Origin: Streptomyces populi
Lineage (GTDB): Bacteria > Actinomycetota > Actinomycetes > Streptomycetales > Streptomycetaceae
Reading direction: 5' to 3'
Assembly: GCF_002911015.1 (NCBI RefSeq)
Contig: NZ_KZ626854.1
Span: 52,183 to 116,182 of the forward strand
DNA: 64,000 bases
The position numbers and the translations under genes are program-made. Each line of letters starts with the position of its first letter. Within the stretch, counting starts at the first letter, position 1. Positions 8,913 to 17,993 of the stretch are shown one piece after another. The notes under the pieces are model-generated. The model was given only the letters and a program-made list of their open reading frames with translations. It did not search any database and was not told where the DNA came from.

Positions 8913-9455
8913 TTGACGCGGGCAGAGGGGCCCACCCCGGCGCGACGGGGCAGGAAACGGGAACCACGCGACGTGTTCCGATCCGCGCCGGACACGAGGT
9001 CCGTGTGGGCGGGATTGCCGGCAGAGGTCCTGGAAGCCGTCGCCCGGTGCGACACGGAGCGTCTCGAGGTGGAGCGGTCCCGGGTCGCGCCGGCGCTGCG
9101 GGAGAGGATCACGACTCCCGTCTACTCGGTCGCCGATCGGTTCGCTTCCTGGGAGCGTGTGGTGCGCCGGATGGAGCCCGGTTGGTCGAGCGACGACTTC
9201 TATCCCATCAGCGCCTACGAGAACGACCTCGACTCCCGTGACTCGCTCGAGCAGTTGATGCCCGGGCTGCCCGCGGAGGCCCGGGAGGGTGCGCTGGGGC
9301 AACTGCTGGCGCAGCTGGACGAACGCTTCGCGGCCGCGAGCGTTCCGGATCCGGAGCGATCCCTGCGCGCCTGGGTACGTCCGACGAAGGAGCGTCCCGA
9401 GGCGGAACTCGCGCAGTGGTGGAAGCGCAGGCCACTGCGTGATCCGTGGGATTGA
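8913..9455 (+). CDS. Probable immunity protein for the RHS toxin
   Basis: About 180 residues, no signal peptide or membrane segment. I prefer TTG 8913, because AGGAG (8900-8904) lies 8 nt upstream. GTG 8904, which overlaps the toxin stop by 4 nt, is the alternative but has no space for a ribosome binding site. The middle is acidic (WSSDDFYPISAYENDLDSRD, then SLEQLMPGLPAEAREGALGQ) and the end is basic (WWKRRPLRDPWD). I do not recognise the family. The function is inferred from position: the gene directly after an RHS or CDI-type toxin tip is nearly always the cognate immunity gene, and the two are coupled here. Confidence 0.7.
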   Translation: MTRAEGPTPARRGRKREPRDVFRSAPDTRSVWAGLPAEVLEAVARCDTERLEVERSRVAPALRERITTPVYSVADRFASWERVVRRMEPGWSSDDFYPISAYENDLDSRDSLEQLMPGLPAEAREGALGQLLAQLDERFAAASVPDPERSLRAWVRPTKERPEAELAQWWKRRPLRDPWD

Positions 9456-9563
9456 TCCGTCGGCGGCCGGGAGGACCACCGCGGGTGCCGGCGAGCGCGG
9501 TGTCGTAGGTCGGGGGCCGCAGGCTGGGCATCGCATGCGGTGCGGGGGAGGAGAACGGAATTC

Positions 9564-9832
9564 GTGGCGGACGACTGGGACTTGATGGACCGGGTGGACG
9601 CTGTCGTCCTCGGCATGGGGTACATCGGGGAGAGCCGGGCCGCGGAGGTGGCCCAGACGGTTCCCGAGTCACGCGCCCGCATCCTCGACTGGCTGCGTGT
9701 GGCGCGTGACTCCCAGGACCGGCACAGGGAGGTATCGCCACTGGCACGCCGAGTGAGTGGCCGGCCCCGTTGCGCCGGCAGGCGGCGGAAGAACTGGGCA
9801 TCGACGACGCCGAGATGCCCGGCGGTGCGTAG
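9564..9832 (+). pseudogene. Decayed small hypothetical gene with two frame breaks
   Basis: GTG 9564, with GGAGGAG about 11 nt upstream, opens a good coding stretch (VADDWDLMDRVDAVVLGMGY, then IGESRAAEVAQTVPESRARI and LDWLRVARDSQDRHRE). Coding then shifts frame near 9730 to RYRHWHAE. A 4-bp tandem duplication (GAGTGAGT, 9751-9758) shifts it again to WPAPLRRQAAEELGIDDAEM, ending at TAG 9830-9832. The best explanation is an original protein of about 89 residues damaged by a 2-bp loss and a 4-bp gain. Its place just after the toxin-immunity pair suggests an old orphan immunity or associated gene. Function is unknown. Confidence 0.5.
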
Positions 9833-10031
9833 CCGTAGGCGGAGGGGTGAGGCGGGGTGGGGAGAGCTTGGCGGCCAGGTGGGACTGGGAAAGCGGTGAA
9901 GGCGTGTCTCCCTCCCCCGGATCGTCGACGGTGTCGTTCGTGAGGTCGAAGGGTGACGCGCTGTTCGGCAGGCCGAAACGGGTCAATCGGTGGATTTCGC
10001 CGGGGCGGTTTCGGTTGTGGTCGAGCCGGGT

Positions 10032-10059
10032 TTGATCTGCGTCACCTTAGGGGTACGAT
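10032..10059 (+). promoter_or_regulatory. Candidate S10-operon promoter (before rpsJ)
   Basis: TTGATC (10032-10037) and TACGAT (10054-10059) are separated by 16 bp, close to the actinobacterial housekeeping pattern TTGAC-N-TAnnnT. It would start RNA near 10066 and leave a leader of about 380 nt before rpsJ. Confidence 0.6.
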
Positions 10060-10447
10060 CCTCGGCTCGATTGGCCAGGGGGGCGTCCGGTATGGCAGAC
10101 TAACGGGGTTGCTCGGTCGAGTGCCGATGCTGCGCGCCTCCCGTCGGGAGGACTGGAAGCGAGTCCCACAGTACTCGTCGCCCACTCTGCCGCGAGGCAG
10201 CGCTGGGGCGGACGTACGGGAATCTTCCGGGAAGTGTCAGCGGGGTGCAGGCCAGGCGCCCGGTGGGTGTTCTCGCCCCCGGTCCCGCGGTTGCTTTCGG
10301 GCGGAGCCGCGTCCCTGGTAGGGAAATCCGTGACGGATATCCCTGTCGCCAGGAGCGCGACACACCCGACCGCGTGGGTCGGAGACCAGGACGCGAACCC
10401 CCGAGTGCCAGAGCGTTTAAATCGAGACAAAGGACTACTGAGTAGCC
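10060..10447 (+). other. Long untranslated leader of the S10 operon
   Basis: No convincing gene lies between the promoter and rpsJ. A perfect 6-bp hairpin CCTCCC-GTC-GGGAGG sits at 10137-10151, and further GC-rich pairings are likely around 10255-10320. The final 40 bp are relatively A-rich. Long S10 leaders are sites of ribosomal-protein feedback in other bacteria, through L4 in Escherichia coli. Whether this leader does the same is inference. Confidence 0.5.
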
Positions 10448-10756
10448 ATGGCGGGACAGAAGATCCGCATCCGGCTCAAGGCCTACGACCACGAGGTCAT
10501 CGACTCCTCGGCGAAGAAGATCGTCGAGACGGTGACCCGCACTGGTGCGTCGGTCGCGGGCCCGGTGCCGCTGCCCACTGAGAAGAACGTGTACTGCGTC
10601 ATCAAGTCGCCGCACAAGTACAAGGACTCTCGCGAGCACTTCGAGATGCGCACCCACAAGCGCCTCATCGACATCCTCGACCCCACGCCCAAGACCGTTG
10701 ACTCTCTGATGCGACTCGACCTTCCGGCCGGTGTCGACATCGAGATCAAGCTCTAG
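10448..10756 (+). CDS. rpsJ: 30S ribosomal protein S10
   Basis: 102 residues, the full family length. It begins [20 protein letters not shown] and contains the S10 signature region [19 protein letters not shown] and the [20 protein letters not shown] loop. S10 belongs to the 30S head and also serves as NusE in transcription antitermination. It is the first gene of the S10 operon, read from the promoter about 400 bp upstream. A weak AAGGA lies some 13 nt before ATG 10448. rplC follows after 17 bp. Confidence 0.98.
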   Translation: MAGQKIRIRLKAYDHEVIDSSAKKIVETVTRTGASVAGPVPLPTEKNVYCVIKSPHKYKDSREHFEMRTHKRLIDILDPTPKTVDSLMRLDLPAGVDIEIKL

Positions 10757-10773
10757 GGATCGGTGATCTGAGA

Positions 10774-11418
10774 ATGGCTAAGCAGATCAAGGGCATCCTC
10801 GGCGAGAAGCTCGGCATGACGCAGGTGTGGGACGAGAACAACCGTGTTGTTCCGGTCACCGTCGTCAAGGCCGGCCCGAACGTCGTGACCCAGGTTCGTA
10901 CGAACGACGTCGACGGCTACGAGTCCGTCCAGATCGCGTTCGGCGAGATCGACCCGCGCAAGGTGAACAAGCCCCTCAAGGGCCACTTCGCGAAGGCCGA
11001 CGTCACCCCCCGCCGCCACCTCGTCGAGATCCGTACCGCTGACGCCAGCGAGTACACCCTCGGCCAGGAGATCACCGCTGAGGTGTTCGAGGCCGGCATC
11101 AAGGTGGACGTGACCGGCAAGAGCAAGGGCAAGGGCTTCGCCGGTGTCATGAAGCGTCACAACTTCAAGGGCCTCGGCGCCGGACACGGCACCCAGCGCA
11201 AGCACCGCTCCCCCGGTTCCATCGGTGGCTGCGCCACCCCGGGCCGTGTGTTCAAGGGCCTCCGCATGGCGGGTCGCATGGGCAACGAGCGGGTCACCAC
11301 CCAGAACCTGACCGTTCACGCCGTTGACGCGGAGAAGGGCCTGCTCCTCATCAAGGGCGCGGTTCCTGGTCCGAACGGCGGCCTCGTCCTGGTCCGCACC
11401 GCGGCCAAGGGGGCCTGA
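10774..11418 (+). CDS. rplC: 50S ribosomal protein L3
   Basis: 214 residues with the L3 hallmark [19 protein letters not shown] and the downstream [20 protein letters not shown] loop that reaches toward the peptidyl transferase centre. It starts [21 protein letters not shown]3 is an early assembly protein of the large subunit. The gene is the second of the S10 operon, with rplD starting 5 bp after its stop. Confidence 0.98.
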   Translation: MAKQIKGILGEKLGMTQVWDENNRVVPVTVVKAGPNVVTQVRTNDVDGYESVQIAFGEIDPRKVNKPLKGHFAKADVTPRRHLVEIRTADASEYTLGQEITAEVFEAGIKVDVTGKSKGKGFAGVMKRHNFKGLGAGHGTQRKHRSPGSIGGCATPGRVFKGLRMAGRMGNERVTTQNLTVHAVDAEKGLLLIKGAVPGPNGGLVLVRTAAKGA

Positions 11419-11423
11419 GGACT

Positions 11424-12080
11424 ATGACCACCATTGACATTCTGTCGCCCTCCGGCGACAACGCCGGGACCGTCGAGCTCCCGGCCGAGATCTTCGACGT
11501 CGAGAAGATCAGCATTCCGCTGCTTCACCAGGTCGTCGTCGCGCAGCTGGCCGCCGCCCGTCAGGGCACGCACAAGGTCAAGCGTCGTGGCGAGGTCCGC
11601 GGTGGTGGTAAGAAGCCTTACCGCCAGAAGGGCACCGGCCGCGCGCGCCAGGGTTCGACCCGTGCGCCGCAGTTCGCCGGCGGTGGCGTCGTCCACGGCC
11701 CCACGCCGCGTGACTACTCGCAGCGGACCCCGAAGAAGATGAAGGCCGCGGCCCTGCGCCACGCCCTCACCGACCGGGCCCGCAACGCTCGCATCCACGT
11801 CATCACCGGCGTGATCGAGGGCGAGACCCCCTCCACCAAGGCCGCCAAGAGCTTCCTCGGCAAGGTCAGCGAGCGCAAGAACGTGCTCCTGGTCATCGAG
11901 CGCTCCGACGAGGCCGCGCTGCTCTCCGCGCGCAACCTGCCCCAGGTCCACATCCTGGAGCCGGGCCAGCTGAACACGTACGACGTTCTCGTCTCGGACG
12001 ACGTGGTCTTCACCCAGGCCGCTTTCGAGTCCTTCGTGTCTGGCCCCCAGGCCGCTGACACCGAAGGGAGCGAAGCCTGA
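11424..12080 (+). CDS. rplD: 50S ribosomal protein L4
   Basis: 218 residues. The central basic loop is clear ([20 protein letters not shown], then [19 protein letters not shown]), and this is the part that lines the exit tunnel. The C-terminal globular part carries [20 protein letters not shown]. In E. coli L4 also represses its own operon through the leader RNA; here that is only a possibility. The stop overlaps the ATG of rplW by one base. Confidence 0.98.
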   Translation: MTTIDILSPSGDNAGTVELPAEIFDVEKISIPLLHQVVVAQLAAARQGTHKVKRRGEVRGGGKKPYRQKGTGRARQGSTRAPQFAGGGVVHGPTPRDYSQRTPKKMKAAALRHALTDRARNARIHVITGVIEGETPSTKAAKSFLGKVSERKNVLLVIERSDEAALLSARNLPQVHILEPGQLNTYDVLVSDDVVFTQAAFESFVSGPQAADTEGSEA

Positions 12081-12496
12081 TGGCTACGCGTCACCCGAGC
12101 ATTGCCTCCAAGGCCGCCAAGGCCAAGAAGGTCGCGCGCATCGCCAAGGCGAAGCGTCACGAGGCCGAGGGCAAGAACACCGTTGAGACCCCGCTGAGCA
12201 AGTCCTTCACGGACCCCCGTGACGTGCTCCTCAAGCCGGTCGTCTCGGAGAAGAGCTACGCGCTGCTCGACGAGGGCAAGTACACCTTCGTCGTGGACCC
12301 GCGGGCCAACAAGACCCAGATCAAGCAGGCCGTCCAGGCGGTCTTCTCGGTCAAGGTCACCGGGGTCAACACGATCAACCGTCAGGGCAAGCGCAAGCGG
12401 ACCAAGACGGGCTTCGGCAAGCGTGCTGACAGCAAGCGCGCGATCGTGACCCTCGCTGAGGGCGACCGTATCGACATCTTCGGCCAGGCCTCCTAA
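12080..12496 (+). CDS. rplW: 50S ribosomal protein L23
   Basis: 138 residues, longer than the roughly 100 of E. coli because of an N-terminal extension of about 40 residues rich in Ala and Lys ([20 protein letters not shown]). The L23 core starts near [20 protein letters not shown] and includes [20 protein letters not shown]23 sits at the tunnel exit and docks trigger factor and SRP. The lysine-rich extension is typical of streptomycete L23. Its start overlaps the rplD stop. Confidence 0.97.
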   Translation: MATRHPSIASKAAKAKKVARIAKAKRHEAEGKNTVETPLSKSFTDPRDVLLKPVVSEKSYALLDEGKYTFVVDPRANKTQIKQAVQAVFSVKVTGVNTINRQGKRKRTKTGFGKRADSKRAIVTLAEGDRIDIFGQAS

Positions 12497-12535
12497 CGGA
12501 GCGCCCTGGTCCGAATATCGGACGAGGACTGAGAA

Positions 12536-13372
12536 ATGGGAATCCGCAAGTACAAGCCGACTACGCCGGGCCGTCGTGGCTCCAGCGTCGCCGACTTCGT
12601 CGAGGTCACGCGGTCCACGCCGGAGAAGTCGCTGGTCCGCCCGCTGCACAGCAAGGGCGGCCGTAACAACGCCGGTCGTGTGACCGTTCGCCACCAGGGT
12701 GGCGGACACAAGCGCGCCTACCGCGTGATCGACTTCCGTCGTCACGACAAGGACGGCGTGCCGGCGAAGGTCGCGCACATCGAGTACGACCCCAACCGCA
12801 CCGCGCGCATCGCGCTGCTTCACTACGCGGACGGCGAGAAGCGCTACATCCTCGCCCCCCGCAACCTGTCGCAGGGTGACCGCGTCGAGAACGGTCCCGG
12901 GGCCGACATCAAGCCGGGCAATAACCTGGCGCTCCGCAACATCCCGGTCGGTACCACGATCCACGCGATCGAGATCCGTCCCGGTGGCGGTGCCAAGTTC
13001 GCTCGCTCCGCGGGTGCCTCGGTGCAGCTGCTCGCGAAGGAGGGCACCATGGCCCACCTCCGCATGCCTTCGGGTGAGATCCGCCTGGTCGACCAGCGCT
13101 GCCGCGCCACGGTCGGCGAGGTCGGCAACGCCGAGCAGAGCAACATCAACTGGGGTAAGGCCGGCCGCAAGCGCTGGCTGGGCGTTCGCCCGACCGTCCG
13201 CGGTGTGGCGATGAACCCGGTTGACCACCCGCACGGTGGTGGTGAGGGCAAGACCTCCGGTGGTCGTCACCCGGTCTCGCCGTGGGGTCAGAAGGAGGGT
13301 CGTACTCGTTCGCCGAAGAAGGCTTCGAACAAGTACATCGTCCGCCGCCGCAAGACGAACAAGAAGCGCTAG
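12536..13372 (+). CDS. rplB: 50S ribosomal protein L2
   Basis: 278 residues, normal length. Signatures are [20 protein letters not shown] near residue 40, and the C-terminal loop [20 protein letters not shown], which carries the conserved histidine near the peptidyl transferase centre. It ends in a basic tail ([13 protein letters not shown]). The 39 bp before it are the largest gap in the first half of the operon, and rpsS follows 12 bp later. Confidence 0.98.
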   Translation: MGIRKYKPTTPGRRGSSVADFVEVTRSTPEKSLVRPLHSKGGRNNAGRVTVRHQGGGHKRAYRVIDFRRHDKDGVPAKVAHIEYDPNRTARIALLHYADGEKRYILAPRNLSQGDRVENGPGADIKPGNNLALRNIPVGTTIHAIEIRPGGGAKFARSAGASVQLLAKEGTMAHLRMPSGEIRLVDQRCRATVGEVGNAEQSNINWGKAGRKRWLGVRPTVRGVAMNPVDHPHGGGEGKTSGGRHPVSPWGQKEGRTRSPKKASNKYIVRRRKTNKKR

Positions 13373-13384
13373 GAGCGGGTTTAG

Positions 13385-13666
13385 ATGCCGCGCAGTCTCA
13401 AGAAGGGACCCTTCGTCGACGGACACCTCGTAAAGAAGGTGGACGCTCAGAACGAAGCCGGTACCAAGAACGTCATCAAGACCTGGTCCCGTCGCTCGAT
13501 GATCATCCCGGCCATGCTCGGCCACACGATCGCGGTGCACAACGGCAAGACCCACATTCCGGTGTTTGTCACCGAGTCGATGGTCGGCCACAAGCTCGGC
13601 GAGTTCTCGCCGACGCGCACCTTCCGGGGTCACGTCAAGGACGACCGGAAGTCGAAGCGCCGCTAG
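13385..13666 (+). CDS. rpsS: 30S ribosomal protein S19
   Basis: 93 residues, [20 protein letters not shown] at the start and the family signature [20 protein letters not shown] followed by [13 protein letters not shown]19 lies in the 30S head and pairs with S13 at the subunit bridge. It lies between rplB and rplV in the standard order. Confidence 0.98.
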   Translation: MPRSLKKGPFVDGHLVKKVDAQNEAGTKNVIKTWSRRSMIIPAMLGHTIAVHNGKTHIPVFVTESMVGHKLGEFSPTRTFRGHVKDDRKSKRR

Positions 13667-13708
13667 TAGCGGGGTGGAATGACCATGACAGACACTGGAA
13701 GGACAACC

Positions 13709-14056
13709 ATGGAAGCCAGGGCCCAGGCGCGGTACATCCGCGTTACGCCCATGAAGGCCCGCCGCGTGGTGGACCTTATCCGTGGCATGGATGCCACGGA
13801 GGCTCAGGCGGTCCTGCGTTTCGCCCCGCAGGCCGCGAGCGTGCCGGTCGGCAAGGTGCTTGACAGCGCCATTGCCAACGCCGCGCACAACTACGACCAC
13901 ACCGACGCCGACAGCCTCTTCATCTCCGAGGCGTACGTCGACGAGGGTCCGACCCTGAAGCGGTTCCGTCCGCGCGCCCAGGGCCGTGCCTACCGGATCC
14001 GCAAGCGGACCAGCCACATCACCGTGGTCGTCAGCAGCAAGGAAGGAACCCGGTAA
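13709..14056 (+). CDS. rplV: 50S ribosomal protein L22
   Basis: 115 residues from ATG 13709. An in-frame ATG at 13679 would add ten residues, but GGAAGGA (13697-13703) sits at the right distance for 13709, and [20 protein letters not shown] is the usual L22 start. The C-terminal hairpin that reaches into the exit tunnel is seen as [20 protein letters not shown]. The stop overlaps the rpsC ATG by one base. Confidence 0.96.
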   Translation: MEARAQARYIRVTPMKARRVVDLIRGMDATEAQAVLRFAPQAASVPVGKVLDSAIANAAHNYDHTDADSLFISEAYVDEGPTLKRFRPRAQGRAYRIRKRTSHITVVVSSKEGTR

Positions 14057-14886
14057 TGGGCCAGAAGGTTAACCCGCATGGGTTCCGGCTCGGCATCACC
14101 ACGGACTTCAAGTCCCGCTGGTACGCCGACAAGCTGTACAAGGACTACGTCAAGGAAGACGTCGCCATCCGTCGGATGATGACGTCCGGCATGGAGCGCG
14201 CCGGCATCTCGAAGGTTGAGATCGAGCGCACCCGTGACCGCGTGCGTGTGGACATCCACACCGCCCGTCCCGGCATCGTCATCGGCCGCCGTGGCGCCGA
14301 GGCCGACCGCATCCGCGGCGACCTCGAGAAGCTCACGGGCAAGCAGGTCCAGCTGAACATCCTCGAGGTCAAGAACCCCGAGACGGACGCTCAGCTCGTG
14401 GCCCAGGCCGTTGCCGAGCAGCTCTCCTCCCGCGTCTCCTTCCGTCGGGCCATGCGCAAGAGCATGCAGTCCGCCATGAAGGCCGGCGCCAAGGGCATCA
14501 AGATCCAGTGCGGTGGCCGCCTCGGTGGCGCCGAGATGTCCCGCTCGGAGTTCTACCGCGAGGGCCGTGTGCCCCTGCACACGCTCCGCGCGAACGTGGA
14601 CTACGGCTTCTTCGAGGCCAAGACGACCTTCGGCCGCATCGGCGTGAAGGTCTGGATCTACAAGGGCGACGTCAAGAACATCGCCGAGGTCCGCGCCGAG
14701 AACGCTGCTGCCCGCGCGGGCAACCGCCCGGCCCGTGGCGGCGCTGACCGCCCGGCCGGCCGTGGTGGCCGCGGTGGCGAGCGTGGCGGTCGCGGTCGTA
14801 AGCCGCAGCAGGCTCCGGCTGCCGAGGCCCCCAAGGCCGAGGCTCCCGCCGCCGCTCCGGCTGAGAGCACCGGAACGGAGGCCTGA
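14056..14886 (+). CDS. rpsC: 30S ribosomal protein S3
   Basis: 276 residues. It has the KH domain with [20 protein letters not shown] (GxxG loop) and the C-terminal S3 domain ([20 protein letters not shown]). After about residue 215 a low-complexity tail of Arg/Gly repeats turns into Ala/Pro/Glu ([13 protein letters not shown], then [18 protein letters not shown]). The tail makes the protein about 40 residues longer than E. coli S3 and is usual in actinobacteria. S3 lines the mRNA entry tunnel. Confidence 0.98.
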   Translation: MGQKVNPHGFRLGITTDFKSRWYADKLYKDYVKEDVAIRRMMTSGMERAGISKVEIERTRDRVRVDIHTARPGIVIGRRGAEADRIRGDLEKLTGKQVQLNILEVKNPETDAQLVAQAVAEQLSSRVSFRRAMRKSMQSAMKAGAKGIKIQCGGRLGGAEMSRSEFYREGRVPLHTLRANVDYGFFEAKTTFGRIGVKVWIYKGDVKNIAEVRAENAAARAGNRPARGGADRPAGRGGRGGERGGRGRKPQQAPAAEAPKAEAPAAAPAESTGTEA

Positions 14887-14891
14887 CCGAC

Positions 14892-15311
14892 ATGCTGATC
14901 CCCCGTAGGGTCAAGCACCGCAAGCAGCACCACCCGAAGCGCCGTGGTATGGCCAAGGGCGGTACGACTGTTGCGTTCGGCGAGTACGGCATCCAGGCCC
15001 TCACGCCGGCTTACGTGACCAACCGCCAGATCGAGGCGGCCCGTATCGCGATGACCCGCCACATCAAGCGTGGCGGCAAGGTCTGGATCAACATCTACCC
15101 GGACCGCCCCCTCACGAAGAAGCCTGCCGAGACCCGCATGGGTTCCGGTAAGGGTTCGCCGGAGTGGTGGATCGCGAACGTGCACCCGGGCCGGGTCATG
15201 TTCGAACTGTCCTACCCCAACGAGAAGATCGCCCGTGAGGCCCTCACTCGCGCAGCCCACAAGCTGCCGATGAAGTGCCGGATCGTCAAGCGCGAGGCAG
15301 GTGAAGCGTGA
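14892..15311 (+). CDS. rplP: 50S ribosomal protein L16
   Basis: 139 residues. [20 protein letters not shown] at the start, the signature [20 protein letters not shown] in the middle, and a basic C-terminus. L16 contacts the A-site tRNA and organises the large-subunit central protuberance. The stop overlaps the rpmC start, so the two are coupled. Confidence 0.98.
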   Translation: MLIPRRVKHRKQHHPKRRGMAKGGTTVAFGEYGIQALTPAYVTNRQIEAARIAMTRHIKRGGKVWINIYPDRPLTKKPAETRMGSGKGSPEWWIANVHPGRVMFELSYPNEKIAREALTRAAHKLPMKCRIVKREAGEA

Positions 15312-15535
15312 TGTCGGCCGGTACCAAGGCGTCCGAGCTGCGCGAACTGGGTGACGAGGAGCTTCTCGCGAAGCTCCGCGAAGCCAAGGAAGAGCTGTTC
15401 AACCTCCGCTTCCAGGCGGCGACCGGTCAGCTCGAGAACCACGGTCGGCTGAAGGCCGTCCGCAAGGACATCGCGCGGATCTACACCCTGATGCGTGAGC
15501 GCGAGCTGGGCATCGAGACGGTGGAGAGCGCCTGA
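15311..15535 (+). CDS. rpmC: 50S ribosomal protein L29
   Basis: 74 residues from ATG 15311; GTG 15308, one codon upstream, is an alternative. It is two long helices with the family motif [21 protein letters not shown]29 sits near the exit tunnel next to L23. Both ends overlap their neighbours (rplP stop and rpsQ start), which points to translational coupling. Confidence 0.96.
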   Translation: MSAGTKASELRELGDEELLAKLREAKEELFNLRFQAATGQLENHGRLKAVRKDIARIYTLMRERELGIETVESA

Positions 15536-15819
15536 TGAGCGAGAGCAACGTGACTGAGCAGAAGACCGAGCGCGGCTTCCGCAAGACCCGTGAGGGTCTG
15601 GTCGTCAGCGACAAGATGGACAAGACCGTCGTCGTCGCCGTCGAGGACCGCGTCAAGCACGCGCTGTACGGCAAGGTCATCCGCCGTACGAGCAAGCTCA
15701 AGGCCCACGACGAGCAGAACGCCGCCGGCGTCGGCGACCGCGTCCTCCTCATGGAGACCCGGCCGCTGTCTGCGACGAAGCGCTGGCGCATCGTCGAGAT
15801 CCTCGAGAAGGCCAAGTAA
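15535..15819 (+). CDS. rpsQ: 30S ribosomal protein S17
   Basis: 94 residues. After a short actinobacterial N-terminal extension the S17 OB-fold starts at [20 protein letters not shown]. Later pieces are [20 protein letters not shown] and [21 protein letters not shown]17 is a primary 16S rRNA binder. It is the last gene of the S10 unit, and two hairpins follow it. Confidence 0.98.
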   Translation: MSESNVTEQKTERGFRKTREGLVVSDKMDKTVVVAVEDRVKHALYGKVIRRTSKLKAHDEQNAAGVGDRVLLMETRPLSATKRWRIVEILEKAK

Positions 15820-15822
15820 TCA

Positions 15823-15890
15823 CCTGAGGGGTTTCCCTCAGGTTCGTTCCGCCAGGCTCGGGGCGGGACCGTCCTAGACGGCCCCGCCCC
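15823..15890 (+). terminator. Two tandem hairpins between rpsQ and rplN
   Basis: The first is a perfect 8-bp stem, CCTGAGGG-GTTT-CCCTCAGG (15823-15842). The second is a longer stem with one bulge on each side (15860-15890; GGGGCGGG..CCGT pairing with ACGG..CCCGCCCC). No T tract follows either one, so they may act as weak or partial terminators, or as RNA processing or stabilising sites, between the S10 and spc groups. Confidence 0.6.
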
Positions 15891-15919
15891 GGGAACCGGC
15901 AGACAATCAGGAGATAGAC

Positions 15920-16288
15920 GTGATCCAGCAGGAGTCGCGACTGCGTGTCGCCGACAACACTGGTGCGAAGGAAATCCTTTGCATCCGTGTGCTCGGTGGC
16001 TCCGGTCGCCGCTACGCGGGCATCGGTGACGTCATCGTCGCCACCGTCAAGGACGCGATCCCCGGCGGCAACGTGAAGAAGGGTGACGTCGTCAAGGCCG
16101 TCATCGTTCGCACCGTCAAGGAGCGCCGCCGTCCGGACGGCTCGTACATCCGCTTCGACGAGAACGCCGCCGTCATTCTGAAGAACGACGGCGACCCTCG
16201 TGGCACCCGTATCTTCGGCCCCGTCGGCCGTGAGCTGCGCGAGAAGAAGTTCATGAAGATCATCTCGCTCGCGCCGGAGGTGCTGTAA
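15920..16288 (+). CDS. rplN: 50S ribosomal protein L14
   Basis: 122 residues from GTG 15920, with CAGGAG about 8 nt upstream. It starts [20 protein letters not shown], and the family signature follows in [21 protein letters not shown]14 forms an intersubunit bridge. It opens the spc group after the hairpin region. Confidence 0.98.
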   Translation: MIQQESRLRVADNTGAKEILCIRVLGGSGRRYAGIGDVIVATVKDAIPGGNVKKGDVVKAVIVRTVKERRRPDGSYIRFDENAAVILKNDGDPRGTRIFGPVGRELREKKFMKIISLAPEVL

Positions 16289-16290
16289 GC

Positions 16291-16614
16291 ATGAAGATCA
16301 AGAAGGGCGACCTGGTCCAGGTCATCACCGGTAAGGACAAGGGCAAGCAGGGCAAGGTCATCGCGGCCTTCCCCCGCGAGGACCGCGTCCTGGTCGAGGG
16401 TGTCAACCGGGTCAAGAAGCACACGAAGGCCGGCCCCACCGCCAAGGGTTCGCAGGCCGGCGGCATCGTCACGACCGAGGCGCCCGTCCACGTCTCCAAC
16501 GTCCAGCTGGTCGTTGAGAAGGACGGCAACAAGGTCGTCACGCGCGTCGGTTACCGCTTCGACGAAGAGGGCAACAAGATCCGCGTTGCCAAGCGGACGG
16601 GTGAGGACATCTGA
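16291..16614 (+). CDS. rplX: 50S ribosomal protein L24
   Basis: 107 residues with the KOW motif at the N-terminus ([20 protein letters not shown]) and [21 protein letters not shown]24 starts large-subunit assembly. It begins 2 bp after the rplN stop and its stop overlaps the rplE ATG by one base. Confidence 0.98.
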   Translation: MKIKKGDLVQVITGKDKGKQGKVIAAFPREDRVLVEGVNRVKKHTKAGPTAKGSQAGGIVTTEAPVHVSNVQLVVEKDGNKVVTRVGYRFDEEGNKIRVAKRTGEDI

Positions 16615-17168
16615 TGGCTACCACCACTCCGCGTCTCAAGACGAAGTACCGCGAGGAGATCGCGGCGAAGCTGCAGGAAGAGTTCTCCTACGAGAACGTC
16701 ATGCAGACGCCGGGCCTCGTGAAGATCGTGGTCAACATGGGTGTCGGCGACGCCGCCCGTGACTCGAAGCTCATGGACGGTGCCGTCCGTGACCTCACCA
16801 CGATCACCGGTCAGAAGCCGGCCATCACCAAGGCCCGCAAGTCCATCGCGCAGTTCAAGCTGCGTGAGGGTCAGCCGATCGGTGCCCACGTCACGCTCCG
16901 TGGCGACCGCATGTGGGAGTTCCTGGACCGCACCCTGTCGCTCGCGCTCCCGCGCATCCGCGACTTCCGTGGTCTGTCCCCCAAGCAGTTCGACGGCCGC
17001 GGCAACTACACCTTCGGTCTCACGGAGCAGGTCATGTTCCACGAGATCGACCAGGACAAGATCGACCGTACCCGGGGCATGGACATCACCGTGGTGACCA
17101 CGGCGACCAACGACGCTGAGGGCCGCGCCCTTCTCCGTCACCTCGGCTTCCCCTTCAAGGAGGCGTAA
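16614..17168 (+). CDS. rplE: 50S ribosomal protein L5
   Basis: 184 residues. Conserved L5 segments include [20 protein letters not shown], then [20 protein letters not shown] and [21 protein letters not shown]5 binds 5S rRNA in the central protuberance. rpsN begins 5 bp after its stop. Confidence 0.98.
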   Translation: MATTTPRLKTKYREEIAAKLQEEFSYENVMQTPGLVKIVVNMGVGDAARDSKLMDGAVRDLTTITGQKPAITKARKSIAQFKLREGQPIGAHVTLRGDRMWEFLDRTLSLALPRIRDFRGLSPKQFDGRGNYTFGLTEQVMFHEIDQDKIDRTRGMDITVVTTATNDAEGRALLRHLGFPFKEA

Positions 17169-17173
17169 GCGAG

Positions 17174-17359
17174 ATGGCGAAGAAGGCTCTGATTGCCAAG
17201 GCTGCTCGTAAGCCCAAGTTCGGTGTGCGTGGCTACACGCGCTGCCAGCGCTGCGGTCGTCCGCACTCCGTGTACCGCAAGTTCGGCCTCTGCCGCGTGT
17301 GCCTTCGTGAGATGGCTCACCGTGGCGAGCTGCCGGGCGTGACCAAGAGCTCCTGGTAG
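17174..17359 (+). CDS. rpsN: 30S ribosomal protein S14, zinc type
   Basis: 61 residues, the short zinc-binding form (S14 type Z). Two CxxC pairs are visible: CQRC near residue 24 and CRVC near residue 40. Streptomycetes usually also keep a longer Cys-free S14 elsewhere under zinc control, so this copy is probably the zinc-replete one. A gap of about 210 bp follows before rpsH. Confidence 0.97.
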   Translation: MAKKALIAKAARKPKFGVRGYTRCQRCGRPHSVYRKFGLCRVCLREMAHRGELPGVTKSSW

Positions 17360-17570
17360 TCCCCGTAATTCTGGGATTCCAGGGCTCTCGGTAAGTAACG
17401 GGCTCTGTCGGGTGCCCAGCTCTCCATGGCTTAGGCTAGGAGGGTTGGGCGCCTGACGCCCACACGACTTACTACGCCGTAGGTCCCCGCACCGCACCCG
17501 TCCCGCCCATGAGCGGGGAGAGGGATGGCGCATACAGGAAACCCCGGCGAGAGAGGCCGAAGGCCAATTC
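17360..17570 (+). other. Gap inside the spc group with possible promoter
   Basis: No gene is visible. TAGGCT (17432-17437) could be a -10 element, but I see no good -35. A small hairpin TGGGCG-CCTGA-CGCCCA lies at 17446-17462, followed by a GC-rich leader to rpsH. It may add transcription for rpsH onward. Confidence 0.35.
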
Positions 17571-17969
17571 ATGACCATGACTGATCCGATCGCAGACATG
17601 CTTACGCGTCTGCGTAACGCGAACTCGGCGTACCACGACACCGTGGGTATGCCGCACAGCAAGATCAAGTCGCACATCGCGGAGATCCTCCAGCAGGAGG
17701 GCTTCATCACGGGCTGGAAGGTCGAGGACGCCGAGGTCGGCAAGAACCTCGTTCTCGAGCTGAAGTTCGGCCCGAACCGTGAGCGCTCCATCGCGGGCAT
17801 CAAGCGGATCTCCAAGCCCGGTCTCCGGGTTTACGCGAAGTCCACCAACCTGCCCAAGGTACTGGGCGGCCTCGGCGTGGCGATCATCTCCACGTCGCAC
17901 GGGCTCCTCACCGACAAGCAGGCCGGCAAGAAGGGCGTAGGCGGAGAAGTCCTCGCCTACGTCTGGTAG
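17571..17969 (+). CDS. rpsH: 30S ribosomal protein S8
   Basis: 132 residues. It starts [20 protein letters not shown]. The C-terminal signature is [21 protein letters not shown]8 binds the 16S central domain and in E. coli represses the spc operon by binding its mRNA. It is the first gene after the 210-bp gap and may have its own promoter. Confidence 0.98.
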   Translation: MTMTDPIADMLTRLRNANSAYHDTVGMPHSKIKSHIAEILQQEGFITGWKVEDAEVGKNLVLELKFGPNRERSIAGIKRISKPGLRVYAKSTNLPKVLGGLGVAIISTSHGLLTDKQAGKKGVGGEVLAYVW

Positions 17970-17993
17970 CGGAAGGGAACGGAGGAAACAGCT

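Noticed and set aside
9669..9986. Minus-strand 105-residue frame starting MTRFGLPNSASPFDLTNDTV
   Set aside because: It runs opposite the decayed gene and becomes Pro/Arg low complexity after 40 residues. Without a ribosome binding site it is not supported.
11714..14017. A 767-residue open frame on the minus strand across rplD-rplV
   Set aside because: It lies opposite five certain ribosomal protein genes, and its residues are the usual GC-rich antisense pattern with no family match.
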